A stretch of DNA of 64,000 nt, taken from the NCBI RefSeq assembly GCF_963931675.1, contig NZ_OZ007039.1:901657-965656 (forward strand), read 5' to 3'. This DNA is from an uncultured Alistipes sp. GTDB taxonomy: Bacteria > Bacteroidota > Bacteroidia > Bacteroidales > Rikenellaceae. This document shows positions 1 through 9,667 of the stretch, piece after piece. The notes beneath the pieces were generated by a model. The model made no database searches. It had not been told where the DNA came from and saw nothing but the letters and a program-made list of their open reading frames with translations. The position numbers and the translations under genes are program-made. Positions within the stretch are counted from its first letter, which is position 1. Each line of letters opens with the position of its first letter.

Positions 1-269
1 CGTGCCGTGCGGTTCGGGTCGTACTCGATCGATTTTACAGTTGCAGCGATGCCGTCCTTCGTGCGTTTGAAGTCGACGTTACGATACATCTGCTTGTGGC
101 CGCCGCCGATGTAGCGGACGGTCATCTTACCGGCGTTGTTACGGCCGCCCGTGCTCTTTTTGGGGCTGAGGAGCGACTTCTCCGGCGTCGACTTGGTGAT
201 CTCGTCGAACGTGCCGATAATCTTATGTCTCGTACCTGCGGTTACAGGTTTAAATTTTCTTACTGCCAT
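1..269 (-). CDS. rplB: 50S ribosomal protein L2 (uL2), 5' part only
   Basis: Start of the gene for uL2, a large-subunit protein that contacts 23S rRNA near the peptidyl-transferase centre. The ATG at 267-269 and 89 codons are present; the rest lies beyond the left edge. The start [14 protein letters not shown] and the segment [16 protein letters not shown] are typical of the uL2 N-terminal RNA-binding region (full proteins are about 275 residues). It begins 5 bases after rplW ends, in the usual S10-operon order rpsJ-rplC-rplD-rplW-rplB, so it is almost certainly co-transcribed with them. Confidence 0.97.
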   Translation of the reverse strand, partial: MAVRKFKPVTAGTRHKIIGTFDEITKSTPEKSLLSPKKSTGGRNNAGKMTVRYIGGGHKQMYRNVDFKRTKDGIAATVKSIEYDPNRTA

Positions 270-274
270 CTTCG

Positions 275-565
275 TTAGATATTACTGTAAAAATCGATCT
301 TGTCTCCATCCTTCAAGGTGACGATCGCCTTCTTGAAGTTGTTCGCGCGACCTTCGAGCAGCCCGGCCTTCGTATAGCGGCTCTTGAGTTTGCCCATGTA
401 GTTCACGGTGTTGACATCCGTCACCACGACGTTGTACATCTGCTCGACGGCATTGCGGATTTGCAGTTTGTTAGCCCTCACGTCAACGATAAAACCGTAG
501 CGATTCAACTTTTCGCCCTGAATCGTCATTTTCTCGGTCAAAACGGGCTTAATAATAATGTTCAT
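275..565 (-). CDS. rplW: 50S ribosomal protein L23 (uL23)
   Basis: uL23 lies at the exit of the ribosomal tunnel, where it docks trigger factor and SRP. The product is 96 residues, the normal family length, starting [13 protein letters not shown]; the IxxPVLTEK start is a hallmark of uL23. The reading frame stays open far upstream into rplD, but that part has no ribosomal-protein similarity and the ATG at 563-565 gives the standard N-terminus. It lies 14 bases after rplD and 5 bases before rplB. Confidence 0.97.
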   Translation of the reverse strand: MNIIIKPVLTEKMTIQGEKLNRYGFIVDVRANKLQIRNAVEQMYNVVVTDVNTVNYMGKLKSRYTKAGLLEGRANNFKKAIVTLKDGDKIDFYSNI

Positions 566-579
566 TGTAACTTGCGTTT

Positions 580-1206
580 TTAAGCTAACATCGTGTTCAA
601 TACATTCTCGGCGCCCTCGACCATGACGATTGCCGAAGCGTTCATCACATCGTACGTGCAGACGTTCTGTGCGAGCACGGGCTTCACGTAGGGAAGGTTG
701 CGGCACGAGAGCTGCAGGTTGACGTTCGATTCGGGCAGGACGAGCAGCACCTTCTTGTCGTCGACCTTCAGGGCCTGGGCCAGGGCGGCTACCGACTTGG
801 TCTTGGGGGCATCCAGCGAGATGGCCTCCACGACGCTGATCACGCCGGCCTGTGCCTTGTAGGTGAGCGCGCTGCGGCGGGCGAGCTGCTTGAGCTTCTT
901 GTTGAGTTTGAAGCTGTAGTCGCGGGGCTGGGGACCGAATACGCGGCCGCCGCCCGGGAAGAGGGGCGAAAGGATGCTGCCGCAACGGGCACCGCCGGTA
1001 CCCTTCTGACGCTTCAACTTGCGCGTCGAGCCGGCAACTTCGTTACGCTGCTTTGCCTTGTGCGTACCCTGACGCTGATCGGCCAGGTACTGCTTCACGT
1101 CGAGATAGATGGCGTGGTCATTAGCCTCCACGCCGAAAACGGCATCCGAAAGGACTACCTTGCGACCCGTTTCTTGACCCTGGGTGTTCAATACAGCTAA
1201 TTCCAT
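580..1206 (-). CDS. rplD: 50S ribosomal protein L4 (uL4)
   Basis: uL4, 208 residues, lines part of the peptide exit tunnel. The N-terminal [14 protein letters not shown] and the loop [18 protein letters not shown] followed by [13 protein letters not shown] are diagnostic (RxxGTGxAR and GG.VFGP.PRDY). An in-frame upstream ATG at 1216-1218 would add four residues and overlap rplC; the ATG at 1204-1206 leaves a 1-base gap and fits the family start better. In enterobacteria L4 represses its own operon. Whether that holds here is unknown, but a long structured spacer does lie upstream of rplC. Confidence 0.96.
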   Translation of the reverse strand: MELAVLNTQGQETGRKVVLSDAVFGVEANDHAIYLDVKQYLADQRQGTHKAKQRNEVAGSTRKLKRQKGTGGARCGSILSPLFPGGGRVFGPQPRDYSFKLNKKLKQLARRSALTYKAQAGVISVVEAISLDAPKTKSVAALAQALKVDDKKVLLVLPESNVNLQLSCRNLPYVKPVLAQNVCTYDVMNASAIVMVEGAENVLNTMLA

Positions 1207-1207
1207 A

Positions 1208-1822
1208 CTACTTCTCAATCGTTAAATAAGCACCTTTGGCTCCCGGAATCGAACCCTTCACGAGGATGAGGTTGCTCTCGGGAATCACTTTCAAAACTTT
1301 CAGGTTCAGCACCTTAACCTGCTCGCCGCCCATTTGTCCGGGGAGACGTTTCCCCTTGAACACGCGCGAAGGATAGGACGAAGCGCCCAGCGAACCGGGT
1401 TTGCGCTGACGGTTGTGCTGGCCGTGGGTCTGGCCGCCGACGCCGCCGAAGCCGTGGCGTTTCACAACGCCCTGGAAGCCTCTACCTTTCGAGATCCCGG
1501 TCACGTCGACCCAGTCTTCCTCCGAGAAGAGATCTACGGTCAGCGTGTCGCCGAGTGCCACTTCGGGCATCCCCTTGAACTCCGCCAACTTGCGTTTCGG
1601 GGTCGTGCCGGCTTTCTTGAAGTGACCTAACAAACTGCTGGTGGTGTGCTTTTCACTTTTCTCGTCATAGGCAATCTGAACCGCCTCGTAAGCATCCTTC
1701 TCGACGGTTTTGATTTGCGTAACAACGCACGGACCAGCCTCAATGACAGTGCATGGTATATTCTTACCCTCGGCACTGTAAACGGAAGTCATTCCGATTT
1801 TCTTTCCAATAAGTCCTGACAT
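1208..1822 (-). CDS. rplC: 50S ribosomal protein L3 (uL3)
   Basis: uL3, 204 residues, a 23S rRNA-binding protein needed early in large-subunit assembly. [19 protein letters not shown] at the N-terminus and the [20 protein letters not shown] segment (the loop reaching toward the peptidyl-transferase centre) identify it. It is followed with a 1-base gap by rplD. Unusually, it is separated from rpsJ by 333 bases, where this junction is normally short. No clear TAnnTTTG box was found directly upstream, so it probably depends on readthrough from the rpsL promoter. Confidence 0.97.
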   Translation of the reverse strand: MSGLIGKKIGMTSVYSAEGKNIPCTVIEAGPCVVTQIKTVEKDAYEAVQIAYDEKSEKHTTSSLLGHFKKAGTTPKRKLAEFKGMPEVALGDTLTVDLFSEEDWVDVTGISKGRGFQGVVKRHGFGGVGGQTHGQHNRQRKPGSLGASSYPSRVFKGKRLPGQMGGEQVKVLNLKVLKVIPESNLILVKGSIPGAKGAYLTIEK

Positions 1823-1903
1823 TTGTTGTCAATTGTTTGTTATAAATGTGTAAAGTGAAGTTTTCTTCCAACCAAGGGTCTCCGCGGAGGCCATTTTCGG
1901 GAG

Positions 1904-1937
1904 GGTATCCGACCGGCCCGAATGCCGGCCGGATACC
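1904..1937 (-). promoter_or_regulatory. Strong stem-loop upstream of rplC
   Basis: GGTATCCG (1904-1911) pairs with CGGATACC (1930-1937). Inside it CCGGC (1913-1917) pairs with GCCGG (1924-1928), around a 6-base loop, with one A.C mismatch. No T-run follows on the minus strand, so it is not an ordinary intrinsic terminator. It lies about 80 bases before the rplC start and could be a processing, stability or autoregulatory site. This is inference only. Confidence 0.55.
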
Positions 1938-2051
1938 TCCGAAACGGTTTGGTGCAGGGATCGTCCGGTCCGGATCTCAGCGTGCGGGTCCTCTTTCAAG
2001 CCCTGACCGCACCTGAAAGGGGATTCTCTCGCTCCCTCTCTCTCGCCCCCT

Positions 2052-2116
2052 CTTCCGGCCTTCTTCCGGCCTTCTTCCAGCCTTCTCTTCCGGCCTTCTT
2101 CCAGCCTTCCGACCTT
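2052..2116 (-). repeat. 11-base tandem repeat, about five copies
   Basis: On the plus strand the unit is CTTCCGGCCTT or CTTCCAGCCTT, at 2052, 2063, 2074, 2087 (after a 2-base insertion) and 2098, with a degenerate partial copy after it. On the sense strand of the ribosomal operon it reads as purine-rich AAGGCYGGAAG. Eleven is not a multiple of three and no gene covers it. Confidence 0.85.
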
Positions 2117-2155
2117 CTCCGTCCGGCCCCCCTCCTCGGCCTTACGGCCGCAGGA

Positions 2156-2461
2156 TCAGACCTTGATCTCGACCTCGACGCCCGAAGGAAGTTCGAGTTT
2201 CATCAGCGCGTCGATCGTCTTGGGGGTCGACGAGTAGATGTCGAGGATCCGCTTGAAGGTGCAGAGCTGGAACTGCTCGCGGGCCTTCTTGTTGACGAAC
2301 GTCGAGCGGTTGACCGTAAAAATCTGCTTGTGCGTGGGCAGGGGCACCGGGCCGCTGACAACGGCTCCCGTACTCTTCACGGTCTTGACGATCTTTTCGG
2401 CCGACTTGTCGACCAGATTGTGATCGAACGACTTTAACTTGATTCTAATCTTCTGATTCAT
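2156..2461 (-). CDS. rpsJ: 30S ribosomal protein S10 (uS10)
   Basis: uS10 is a small-subunit head protein and also the NusE antitermination factor. The product is 101 residues, the usual length, with [20 protein letters not shown] at the start and [17 protein letters not shown] in the middle, both highly conserved. It begins 11 bases after fusA, so the str operon runs straight into the S10 operon without tuf in between, an arrangement known in Bacteroidetes. It is followed by the 333-base repeat-rich spacer before rplC. Confidence 0.97.
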   Translation of the reverse strand: MNQKIRIKLKSFDHNLVDKSAEKIVKTVKSTGAVVSGPVPLPTHKQIFTVNRSTFVNKKAREQFQLCTFKRILDIYSSTPKTIDALMKLELPSGVEVEIKV

Positions 2462-2472
2462 ATCGCGTTTTC

Positions 2473-4587
2473 TTATTCTAAATCCTTACGTTTACCGCTT
2501 GCTTTCTCGATGATCTCCTTGGCGAGGTTTGCAGGTACCTCCTCGAAGTGCGAGAACTCCATCGACGAAGTTGCACGACCCGACGAGATAGTACGCAGCA
2601 CGGTGACATAGCCGAACATCTCGGCCAGCGGCACCTTGGCCTTCACCACGCGGGCGGTACCCTTGGTCTCCATACCGGTGATCTGACCGCGGCGTTTGTT
2701 CAGGTCGCCGATGATGTCGCCCATGTTCTCCTCGGGGGTAACGACCTCCACGGACATCACGGGTTCGAGGATCACCGAACCGGCCTTCGGAGCGGCGTTG
2801 CGGTAACCGTTGCGGGCAGCGATTTCGAACGACAGCTGGTCGGAGTCGACGGGGTGGAACGAACCGTCAAGCAGCGTGATCTTCATCGAGTCCATCGGGT
2901 ATCCGGCGAGGGCACCGTTGGCCATGGCCGACTCGAAGCCCTTCTGAACCGAGGGGATGAACTCCTTGGGGATATTTCCGCCCTTGACCTGATCGACGAA
3001 CTCCAGGCCCATCTTGCCGTCGTCGGCGGGACCGATTTCGAAGATGATGTCGGCGAACTTACCGCGACCTCCGGTCTGCTTCTTGAATACCTCACGGTGC
3101 TGAACCGTCTTGGTGAGCGACTCCTTGTAGTTGACCTGGGGAGCGCCCTGGTTGATCTCGACGCCGAACTCGCGGCGCAGACGGTCGACGATGATGTCGA
3201 GGTGCAACTCGCCCATACCGCTGATGACGGTCTGACCCGAATCCTCGTCGGTATGGACCGTAAAGGTGGGGTCCTCCTCGGCCAGCTTCGCCAGAGCGAT
3301 GCCCAGCTTGTCGAGGTCCTTCTGGGTCTTGGGCTCAACGGCCAGGCCGATCACCGGCTCGGGGAAGGTCATCTGCTCCAGGACGATCGGGGCGTTCTCG
3401 GCGCAGAGCGTATCGCCCGTGCGGATCTCCTTGAAACCTACGGCAGCGCAGATGTCTCCGGCACCGACGGTCTCCAGCGGATTCTGCTTGTTGGCGTGCA
3501 TCTGGTAGATACGGCTGATGCGCTCGCGCTTGCCGCTGCGGGCGTTGAGCACGTAGGAACCGGCATCGAGCTTGCCCGAGTAGACGCGGACGAAAGCCAG
3601 ACGCCCTACGAAGGGGTCGGTAGCGATCTTGAAGGCCAGGCCGCAGAAGGGATCCTCCTCCGTAGCGTGGCGCACCTCTTCCTGGTCGGTCTTGGGGTTG
3701 ATACCCGTCACGGCGGGCACGTCCAGCGGCGAGGGCAGGAAGGCCATCACATAGTCGAGCAGCTTCTGCACGCCCTTGTTGTGGAACGACGAGCCGCAGA
3801 GCATCGGCACGAGCTGCATGGAGATCGTAGCCTTGCGGATAGCGGCGAGCAGTTCGTCGGGGGTGATCGAATCGGGGTCCTCGAAGAACTTCTCCATCAA
3901 CGCGTCATCGGTGGAGGCAACCTCCTCGATGAGTTTGGCACGCCACTCGGCAGCCTCGGCCTTCATCGACTCGGGGATCTCGCGGATCTCGAAGTTGTCG
4001 CGGACGGTCTTGTCGTCGAAGTAGTAGATCGCGTTATTATATATAAGGTCTACCAGCCCCTCGAACTTGTCCTCGGCACCGATCGGCAGAACGACCGGAA
4101 GGGCCGTAGCTCCGAAGTGCTCCTTGATCTGGGCGCACACCGAGAGGAAGTCGGCACCCGTGCGGTCCATCTTGTTGACGTAACCGATACGGGGGACGTT
4201 GTACTTGTCGGCCTGACGCCATACGGTCTCCGACTGGGGCTCGACGCCGCCGACGGCACAGAACGTGGCGATTGCACCGTCCAGGACGCGCAGCGAGCGC
4301 TCCACCTCGACCGTAAAGTCGACGTGTCCCGGGGTGTCGATCAGGTTGATCTGGTACTGATGACCTTTGTACTGCCAGAAGGCAGTCGTTGCGGCCGAGG
4401 TGATGGTGATACCGCGCTCCTGTTCCTGGACCATCCAGTCCATGGTGGCGCCGCCCTCGTGCACCTCGCCGATCTTGTGGGTTTTACCCGTATAGAAAAG
4501 AATTCGCTCGGACGTAGTGGTCTTACCGGCATCGATGTGGGCCATGATACCGATATTTCGAGTATAATGTAAGTCTCTGGTTGCCAT
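2473..4587 (-). CDS. fusA: Translation elongation factor G
   Basis: EF-G is the GTPase that drives ribosomal translocation and, with RRF, ribosome recycling. The 704-residue product has the G1 loop [16 protein letters not shown]3 DTPGHVDF and G4 NKMD, then the beta-barrel domain II, domain IV ([12 protein letters not shown] region) and domain V ([19 protein letters not shown]). Full length and uninterrupted. It lies 15 bases after rpsG and 11 before rpsJ in the str operon. A long open frame on the opposite strand is a by-product of GC-rich codon use. Confidence 0.98.
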   Translation of the reverse strand: MATRDLHYTRNIGIMAHIDAGKTTTSERILFYTGKTHKIGEVHEGGATMDWMVQEQERGITITSAATTAFWQYKGHQYQINLIDTPGHVDFTVEVERSLRVLDGAIATFCAVGGVEPQSETVWRQADKYNVPRIGYVNKMDRTGADFLSVCAQIKEHFGATALPVVLPIGAEDKFEGLVDLIYNNAIYYFDDKTVRDNFEIREIPESMKAEAAEWRAKLIEEVASTDDALMEKFFEDPDSITPDELLAAIRKATISMQLVPMLCGSSFHNKGVQKLLDYVMAFLPSPLDVPAVTGINPKTDQEEVRHATEEDPFCGLAFKIATDPFVGRLAFVRVYSGKLDAGSYVLNARSGKRERISRIYQMHANKQNPLETVGAGDICAAVGFKEIRTGDTLCAENAPIVLEQMTFPEPVIGLAVEPKTQKDLDKLGIALAKLAEEDPTFTVHTDEDSGQTVISGMGELHLDIIVDRLRREFGVEINQGAPQVNYKESLTKTVQHREVFKKQTGGRGKFADIIFEIGPADDGKMGLEFVDQVKGGNIPKEFIPSVQKGFESAMANGALAGYPMDSMKITLLDGSFHPVDSDQLSFEIAARNGYRNAAPKAGSVILEPVMSVEVVTPEENMGDIIGDLNKRRGQITGMETKGTARVVKAKVPLAEMFGYVTVLRTISSGRATSSMEFSHFEEVPANLAKEIIEKASGKRKDLE

Positions 4588-4602
4588 CTTTCGGTCCTGT
4601 GT

Positions 4603-5079
4603 TTAGAATCTGAAGTGAGCGAATGCCTTGTTGGCCTCGGCCATGCGGTGCATCTCCTCCTTGCGTTTGAAGGCGGCACCTTGCTGGTTGTAGGCGTCTA
4701 CGATTTCAGCAGCGAGCTTGTCAGCCATGGTTTTGCCGGCGCGCTTGCGCGAATAGAGGACAAGGTTTTTCATGGAAATAGAAATCTTGCGCTCCGGACG
4801 AACCTCCATAGGAACCTGGAACGTTGCGCCTCCGATACGCTTCGATTTCACTTCGACTTGGGGCGTGATGTTCTCCAGGGCCTGTTTCCAGATTTCCAGC
4901 GGAGATTTATCAGCATCCTTCATCTTCTTGCCGACGATTTCCAGCGAGTCGTAGAAAATCGTGTAGGCAATACTCTTCTTACCATCCAGCATAAGGTTGT
5001 TCACGAAACGGGTCACGGCCACGTCTCCGAACTTCGGATCCGGAAGTAGAATTCGCTTTCTTGGCTTAGCTTTTCTCAT
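4603..5079 (-). CDS. rpsG: 30S ribosomal protein S7 (uS7)
   Basis: uS7 binds 16S rRNA and nucleates assembly of the small-subunit head. The 158-residue product starts [19 protein letters not shown] and contains [19 protein letters not shown], the conserved uS7 core. It lies 44 bases downstream of rpsL and 15 upstream of fusA, the standard str operon position. Confidence 0.97.
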   Translation of the reverse strand: MRKAKPRKRILLPDPKFGDVAVTRFVNNLMLDGKKSIAYTIFYDSLEIVGKKMKDADKSPLEIWKQALENITPQVEVKSKRIGGATFQVPMEVRPERKISISMKNLVLYSRKRAGKTMADKLAAEIVDAYNQQGAAFKRKEEMHRMAEANKAFAHFRF

Positions 5080-5123
5080 TGCTATTTACTGTCTAAAAAA
5101 ATGTTTCTCGGGTGAGTTTCGGG

Positions 5124-5504
5124 TTATTTGCCTGCCTTGGGGCGCTTGGCACCGTACTTGGAACGACGCTGGCGACGGCCGTCGACACCTGCGGAGTCGA
5201 GGGCACCGCGCACGAGGTGGTAACGAACACCGGGGAGGTCCTTGACACGACCGCCACGAACCAGAACGATGGAGTGCTCCTGGAGGTTGTGGCCTTCTCC
5301 GGGGATGTAGGCGTTGACCTCCTTGCCGTTGGTCAGGCGCACACGAGCCACCTTACGCATAGCCGAGTTAGGCTTCTTGGGGGTCGTGGTGTACACACGG
5401 GTGCAGACGCCACGGCGCTGGGGACAAGCGGCCAGGGCGGGGGACTTGGATTTGTCCTCCATAGCGACGCGGCCGTTTCTCACTAACTGTTGAATAGTTG
5501 GCAT
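5124..5504 (-). CDS. rpsL: 30S ribosomal protein S12 (uS12)
   Basis: uS12 sits at the decoding centre and is the site of streptomycin-resistance mutations. The start [12 protein letters not shown] at 5502-5504 is the conserved N-terminus and gives 126 residues. The frame stays open a further 46 codons upstream, but that stretch runs through the promoter and is not ribosomal. Both resistance-associated regions look wild-type: TPKKPNSA (lysine of the K43 region) and PGVRYH (near K88). First gene of the operon. Confidence 0.97.
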   Translation of the reverse strand: MPTIQQLVRNGRVAMEDKSKSPALAACPQRRGVCTRVYTTTPKKPNSAMRKVARVRLTNGKEVNAYIPGEGHNLQEHSIVLVRGGRVKDLPGVRYHLVRGALDSAGVDGRRQRRSKYGAKRPKAGK

Positions 5505-5561
5505 TGTAAAACTGTCCTTTAATTTGTTTAAAAATCTATTTCCATTGTCCAAAATGGACTG

Positions 5562-5590
5562 CAAAGGTACGCATTTTTTTGGAAATACAA
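5562..5590 (-). promoter_or_regulatory. Promoter of the str/S10 operon
   Basis: On the minus strand TACCTTTG (5562-5569) fits the Bacteroidetes -7 consensus TAnnTTTG. A TTG at 5588-5590 lies 18 bases upstream in the -33 region, and an AT-rich stretch separates the two. The predicted transcription start is about 50 bases before the rpsL ATG. Confidence 0.7.
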
Positions 5591-5805
5591 TATATAAGCC
5601 CATCTTTTTTGGCCTTTTTTCAGGAATTTGCGCCTTTTGCAATTCTTTTTACTGATCGTTTTTATAAAACTATATGAAATTACTTATATATATTCCCGTA
5701 ATCCCCTGTTCATCATCCGCTTATACGCTGCGCGCGAAATCCCGTGAACAGAGCCCGGCAAACCGGGGAAATCACACGCCATCCGCATCCAAACCGCCGG
5801 AAATC

Positions 5806-5836
5806 TTGCAGAATCCAGCCGAAAAACCTATATTTG
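5806..5836 (+). promoter_or_regulatory. Promoter of the LRR lipoprotein gene
   Basis: TATATTTG (5829-5836) matches TAnnTTTG, and TTG at 5806-5808 lies 20 bases upstream. This puts transcription start near 5843, before the ATG at 5891. It supports translation starting at 5891 and argues against the in-frame ATG at 5674. Confidence 0.65.
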
Positions 5837-5890
5837 TCAACAACAAACACTCCGACACATCCGCAAAGAAAACCCTAATAGCTCAACTTC

Positions 5891-6600
5891 ATGAAAAACA
5901 CAATCTTACTGCTATCCCTGGCCGTGCTGGCCACAGGGTGCGACAGGGGGGGGGAGACGCTGACCCTCAACCCGTAACGTTCGAAAACACGGTTTTCGAA
6001 AACTATTGTGTGAGCCAGTACGACGCCAACGGCGACGGAGTGCTCACGACCGACGAAGCCGCCTCGGTGAAAGAGTTGACCCTCGACGCCAACACGGACA
6101 AAACACTCTCGGGCCTCAACTCGCTGGCCGGAATCGAGTATTTCACCGGACTGGAGGTGCTCTCCTGTACCATGTGCGATTTCACATCGATCGATTTGAG
6201 CCGCAATACCCGCCTGCAGAGTTTGAGTTTGATGTACGGGAAACTGGAATCGCTCGACGTGAGCCAGCTTTCCGAACTGGAGACCCTCAACTGCAACAAC
6301 AACGCTCTGACTTCAATCGACCTGTCCCACAACCCGGCGCTGCGATTCCTCTACGTACAGGGCAACCAGCTCACGGCACTCGACGTAAGCCATAATCCGG
6401 AGCTCGAATACCTCTATGTCAGCATGATACCGAACTTCACCAACCTGATCGAGACCCTCGACGTGACGAAAAATCCGAAACTCACGCAACTCTACGCCAT
6501 CAATATGACCTCTCTGAAGGAGTTGCGCATGTTGCAGGCCCACAAGGACGCCAACATCTTGATGTCGGTCCCCGAAACGACCCAGATCATTTACGAATAG
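5891..6600 (+). CDS. Leucine-rich-repeat lipoprotein, out of frame at a G9 run
   Basis: Two reading frames together make one recognisable surface lipoprotein. The ATG at 5891 encodes a lipoprotein signal, MKNTILLLSLAVLATGC, with the lipobox LATGC, then DRGG, and stops soon after at a TAA in that frame. The rest of the protein is in another frame from about 5955 to 6600. It has an EF-hand-like loop DANGDGVLTTDE, then leucine-rich repeats of the form LexLxCxxNxLtsiDlSxNpxL, ending near IIYE. The join falls exactly on nine consecutive G (5946-5954): ten G would restore one open frame of about 237 residues. Either the gene is phase variable by slippage and is off here, or the assembly lost a base. 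The ligand or role of the repeats is unknown. Confidence 0.75.
5946..5954 (+). repeat. G9 homopolymer at the frame junction of the LRR gene
   Basis: Nine G immediately after the codons of the lipobox and DR. Nine puts the LRR domain out of frame with the signal peptide; seven or ten would put it in frame. Homopolymers of this length are classic sites of slipped-strand mispairing. Confidence 0.8.
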
Positions 6601-6652
6601 TCCGAATCCCGGCCCGCTCTCCGCATAACGGTCCGGGAACGGAAATACGAGA

Positions 6653-6682
6653 CGCAGCCTGACGGGGCTGCGCCTCTTTTTT
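6653..6682 (+). terminator. Intrinsic terminator after the LRR gene
   Basis: CGCAGCC (6653-6659) pairs with GGCTGCG (6666-6672), followed by CCTC and T6 (6677-6682). It lies about 50 bases after the stop codon at 6600. Confidence 0.75.
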
Positions 6683-6697
6683 ACGATCAGCAGCCTT

Positions 6698-6737
6698 CCG
6701 GCTGCGGGCGTCCCTCCCCTGCCGCACCCGCAGCCGG
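6698..6737. other. 11-bp stem-loop between two terminators
   Basis: CCGGCTGCGGG (6698-6708) is perfectly complementary to CCCGCAGCCGG (6727-6737), with an 18-base loop. It has no T-run of its own and lies between two intrinsic terminators. It may be the body of a short RNA or simply a GC-rich inverted repeat. Confidence 0.45.
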
Positions 6738-6760
6738 GAGCCCGCCAACGGGATTCCGAC

Positions 6761-6791
6761 GACACGGCCTTTTCCGGGCCGTGTCGTTTTT
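6761..6791 (+). terminator. Second intrinsic terminator before leuS
   Basis: GACACGGCC (6761-6769) pairs with GGCCGTGTC (6777-6785), followed by GTTTTT (6786-6791). A strong terminator some 90 bases beyond the first one; no annotated gene lies between them. Confidence 0.8.
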
Positions 6792-6870
6792 CCGCCCCTT
6801 CCGAAGAGCCGCCCGGCCCTCGGGCCATACAAAGAATCCCCGAAAAGGGTTCAATCTGAAAAACTTTTCG

Positions 6871-6878
6871 TATTTTTG
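6871..6878 (+). promoter_or_regulatory. Promoter -7 box of leuS
   Basis: TATTTTTG fits TAnnTTTG and lies 32 bases before the leuS ATG at 6911. No convincing TTTG is seen at -33, so only the -7 element is supported. Confidence 0.55.
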
Positions 6879-6910
6879 CCTGCAAAATCGAAAAACAATC
6901 AAAATCAGAT

Positions 6911-9667
6911 ATGGAGTACAATTTCAAGGAGATCGAGCCGAAGTGGCAGCAGCGTTGGCGCGAACGGAAGACCTACAAGGTCGAGACGGACCCCTCGCGT
7001 CCGAAATTCTATGTCCTGGACATGTTTCCCTACCCGTCGGGGGCGGGGCTTCACGTCGGCCACCCGCTGGGCTACATCGCCTCGGACATCTATTCGCGCT
7101 ACAAGCGGCTCAAGGGCTTCAACGTCCTGCACCCGATGGGTTACGACGCCTTCGGGCTTCCGGCCGAGCAGTATGCCATCCAGACGGGTCAGCACCCGGC
7201 CGTGACGACCGAACAGAACATCGACCGCTACCGCGAGCAGCTGGACAAGATCGGTTTTTCGTTCGACTGGGACCGCGAGGTGCGCACGTGCGACCCCGCC
7301 TATTACAAGTGGACGCAGTGGGCCTTCCTCGAAATGTTCTCCCACTACTATGACAACCACCGGCAGCAGGCGCGGCCCATCGAGGAGTTGCAGGCCGCCT
7401 TTGCGAAATCGGGCACCGAAGGGATCGACGCAGCCTGCACCCAGGAGCTTCACTTCACGGCCGACGAGTGGAACTCGTGGGATGAGAAGCGCCGCGAACA
7501 GGTGCTGCAGAACTACCGCCTGGCGTTCCGCGCCGACACGATGGTCAACTGGTGTCCGAAACTCGGAACGGTGCTGGCCAACGACGAGGTGCACGACGGG
7601 CTTTCGGTGCGCGGCGGCTATCCGGTCGAGCAGAAGCGCATGAAGCAGTGGCTGCTGCGCGTGACGGCCTATGCCCAGAGGATGCTGGACGGGCTCGACA
7701 AGCTGCAGTGGAGCGACTCGCTGAAGGAGATCCAGCGCAACTGGATCGGCCGTTCGGAAGGCGCCCAGGTCTTCTTCGACATCCAGGGCTCCGAGAAAAA
7801 GCTGGAGATCTTCACGACGCGTCCCGACACAATCTTCGGCGTGACGTTCATGGTCATCGCCCCCGAGCACGAGTGGGTCGACGAGCTGACGACCCCGGAA
7901 AACCGGGCCGCCGTCGAAGAATACATCCAGCAGACGAAGAAGCGCTCGGAGCGCGACCGCATCGCCGACACGAAGCGCGTGAGCGGCGTGGCGACGGGCT
8001 CCTGTGCCATCAATCCCTTCACTGGCAAGGCGATTCCGATCTACATTTCGGACTACGTACTGGCGGGTTACGGAACGGGGGCCATCATGGCCGTTCCGGC
8101 GCACGACTCGCGCGACTACGCCTTTGCGCGCCACTTCGGGCTGGAGATCATCCCGGTGGTCGAGGGCGGCGACCTTTCGAAGGAGTCCTATGACGCCAAA
8201 TCGGGCAAAGTAATCAACTCGGATTTCCTCAACGGCATGGATGTAAAGGAGGCGATCCGGGTGATGTTCGACGAAGTCGAGCGACGCGGATTGGGCAAGA
8301 GGCTCGTGAACTACCGTCTCCGGGACGCCATTTTCTCGCGCCAGCGCTACTGGGGCGAGCCCTTCCCGATCTACTACAAGGACGACACGGCCTACCCGCT
8401 GCCGATGGACAAGCTCCCGCTGGAGCTGCCTCCGATCGAGAATTTCGGACCCACGGAGCAGGGTGAACCGCCCCTGGCCCGCGTGAAGGGGTGGCAGACG
8501 CCCGAAGGCTATCCCTACGAACTGTCGACCATGCCCGGATTCGCCGGATCGTCGGCCTACTACCTGCGCTACATGGACCCGCACAACGACCGGGCGCTCG
8601 TGAGCCGCGAGGCCGATGAGTACTGGCGCAGCGTCGACCTCTACGTCGGCGGCATCGAGCACGCCACGGGCCACCTGATGTACTCGCGGTTCTGGAACAT
8701 GTTCCTCTACGATCTGGGCTACGTCTGCGAGGAGGAGCCCTTCAAGAAGCTCGTCAACCAGGGCATGATTCAGGGGCGTTCGAACTTCGTCTACCGGGTC
8801 GTAGGAACGAACAAGTTCGTCTCGCTCGGGCTGCGCGACCGGTATGAGACGCAGGAGATCCACGTCGACGTGAACATCGTGAAGAACGACCTGCTCGACC
8901 TCGACGCCTTCCGGGCGTGGCGTCCGGAGTTCCACGACGCGGAGTTCATCCTCGAAGATGGCAAGTACGTCTGCGGCTGGGCCATCGAAAAGATGTCGAA
9001 GTCGATGTACAACGTCGTGAACCCCGACTACATCGTCGAGACCTACGGCGCCGACACGCTGCGCATGTACGAGATGTTCCTCGGGCCGCTGGAACAGTCC
9101 AAACCGTGGGACACGAACGGCATCGACGGCGTGCACAAGTTCCTGCGGCGCTTCTGGCGGCTCTTCTATGACCGCGACGGGCGTTTCTGCGTCACGGACG
9201 AGAAGGCCACCGAGAAGGAGTTGCGCACGCTGCACAAAACGATCAAGAAGGTGACCGAAGATATCGAAAACTTCTCGTTCAACACCTCGGTGGCCGCCTT
9301 CATGATCTGCCTCAACGAGTTGGGCGACTGCTCGAAACGCGAAGTGCTCGAACCGCTGACGGTGCTGATCGCCCCCTTTGCGCCGCACATTGCCGAGGAG
9401 CTGTGGGAGGCCCTGGGCAAGGGCGGCTCGGTATGCGACGCGCAGTATCCGGTTTACGACGAGAAGCACCTCGTGCAGAATTCGTTCGAGTATCCGGTTT
9501 CGGTCAACGGCAAACTGCGCTTCAAGAAGGAGTACGCCACGTCGATGACCCCGGCGGAGATTCAGACGGATGTCGTCACGGCTCCCGAGGCGCAGAAGTG
9601 GATCGAAGGCAAAACCCCGAAGAAGGTGATCGTCGTCCCGGGCAAGATTATAAATATCGTGATTTGA
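6911..9667 (+). CDS. leuS: Leucyl-tRNA synthetase
   Basis: Class Ia aminoacyl-tRNA synthetase that charges tRNA-Leu. The 918-residue product has the HIGH-type motif HVGH at residues 48-51 and KMSKS at 694-698. An intervening CP1 editing domain contains TTRPDTIFG and [15 protein letters not shown] with the editing aspartate, followed by a C-terminal anticodon-binding domain. Somewhat longer than the E. coli enzyme (860) but normal for Bacteroidetes. It has its own promoter box and follows two terminators, so it is transcribed independently. A G9 run follows four bases after the stop codon. Confidence 0.98.
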   Translation: MEYNFKEIEPKWQQRWRERKTYKVETDPSRPKFYVLDMFPYPSGAGLHVGHPLGYIASDIYSRYKRLKGFNVLHPMGYDAFGLPAEQYAIQTGQHPAVTTEQNIDRYREQLDKIGFSFDWDREVRTCDPAYYKWTQWAFLEMFSHYYDNHRQQARPIEELQAAFAKSGTEGIDAACTQELHFTADEWNSWDEKRREQVLQNYRLAFRADTMVNWCPKLGTVLANDEVHDGLSVRGGYPVEQKRMKQWLLRVTAYAQRMLDGLDKLQWSDSLKEIQRNWIGRSEGAQVFFDIQGSEKKLEIFTTRPDTIFGVTFMVIAPEHEWVDELTTPENRAAVEEYIQQTKKRSERDRIADTKRVSGVATGSCAINPFTGKAIPIYISDYVLAGYGTGAIMAVPAHDSRDYAFARHFGLEIIPVVEGGDLSKESYDAKSGKVINSDFLNGMDVKEAIRVMFDEVERRGLGKRLVNYRLRDAIFSRQRYWGEPFPIYYKDDTAYPLPMDKLPLELPPIENFGPTEQGEPPLARVKGWQTPEGYPYELSTMPGFAGSSAYYLRYMDPHNDRALVSREADEYWRSVDLYVGGIEHATGHLMYSRFWNMFLYDLGYVCEEEPFKKLVNQGMIQGRSNFVYRVVGTNKFVSLGLRDRYETQEIHVDVNIVKNDLLDLDAFRAWRPEFHDAEFILEDGKYVCGWAIEKMSKSMYNVVNPDYIVETYGADTLRMYEMFLGPLEQSKPWDTNGIDGVHKFLRRFWRLFYDRDGRFCVTDEKATEKELRTLHKTIKKVTEDIENFSFNTSVAAFMICLNELGDCSKREVLEPLTVLIAPFAPHIAEELWEALGKGGSVCDAQYPVYDEKHLVQNSFEYPVSVNGKLRFKKEYATSMTPAEIQTDVVTAPEAQKWIEGKTPKKVIVVPGKIINIVI

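Larger units (their letters stand above)
1823..2155 (-). other. Long rpsJ-rplC spacer with hairpin and repeats
   Basis: No plausible gene lies in these 333 bases, which split the S10 operon between rpsJ and rplC. Going from rpsJ towards rplC on the minus strand it holds a G6 run (about 2130-2135), a purine-rich segment made of an 11-base tandem repeat (2052-2116), further GAG-rich sequence, then a strong stem-loop (1904-1937), and an AT-rich stretch just before the rplC start. It may be an expanded repeat in the mRNA or a regulatory leader for rplC; the sequence does not decide between these. Confidence 0.7.

Noticed and set aside
275..985. A single 236-codon protein covering rplW and part of rplD
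   Set aside because: Only the last 96 codons are ribosomal protein L23; the rest is rplD read out of frame.
2548..4572. 674-codon open frame opposite fusA
   Set aside because: It mirrors the fusA codons on the other strand, has a biased composition and no recognisable domain. Such frames are expected in GC-rich genes with strong codon bias.
5674..5890. Start of the LRR protein at the ATG at 5674
   Set aside because: This stretch lies upstream of and through the promoter (5806-5836), encodes no signal peptide, and a lipoprotein signal is present in another frame at 5891.
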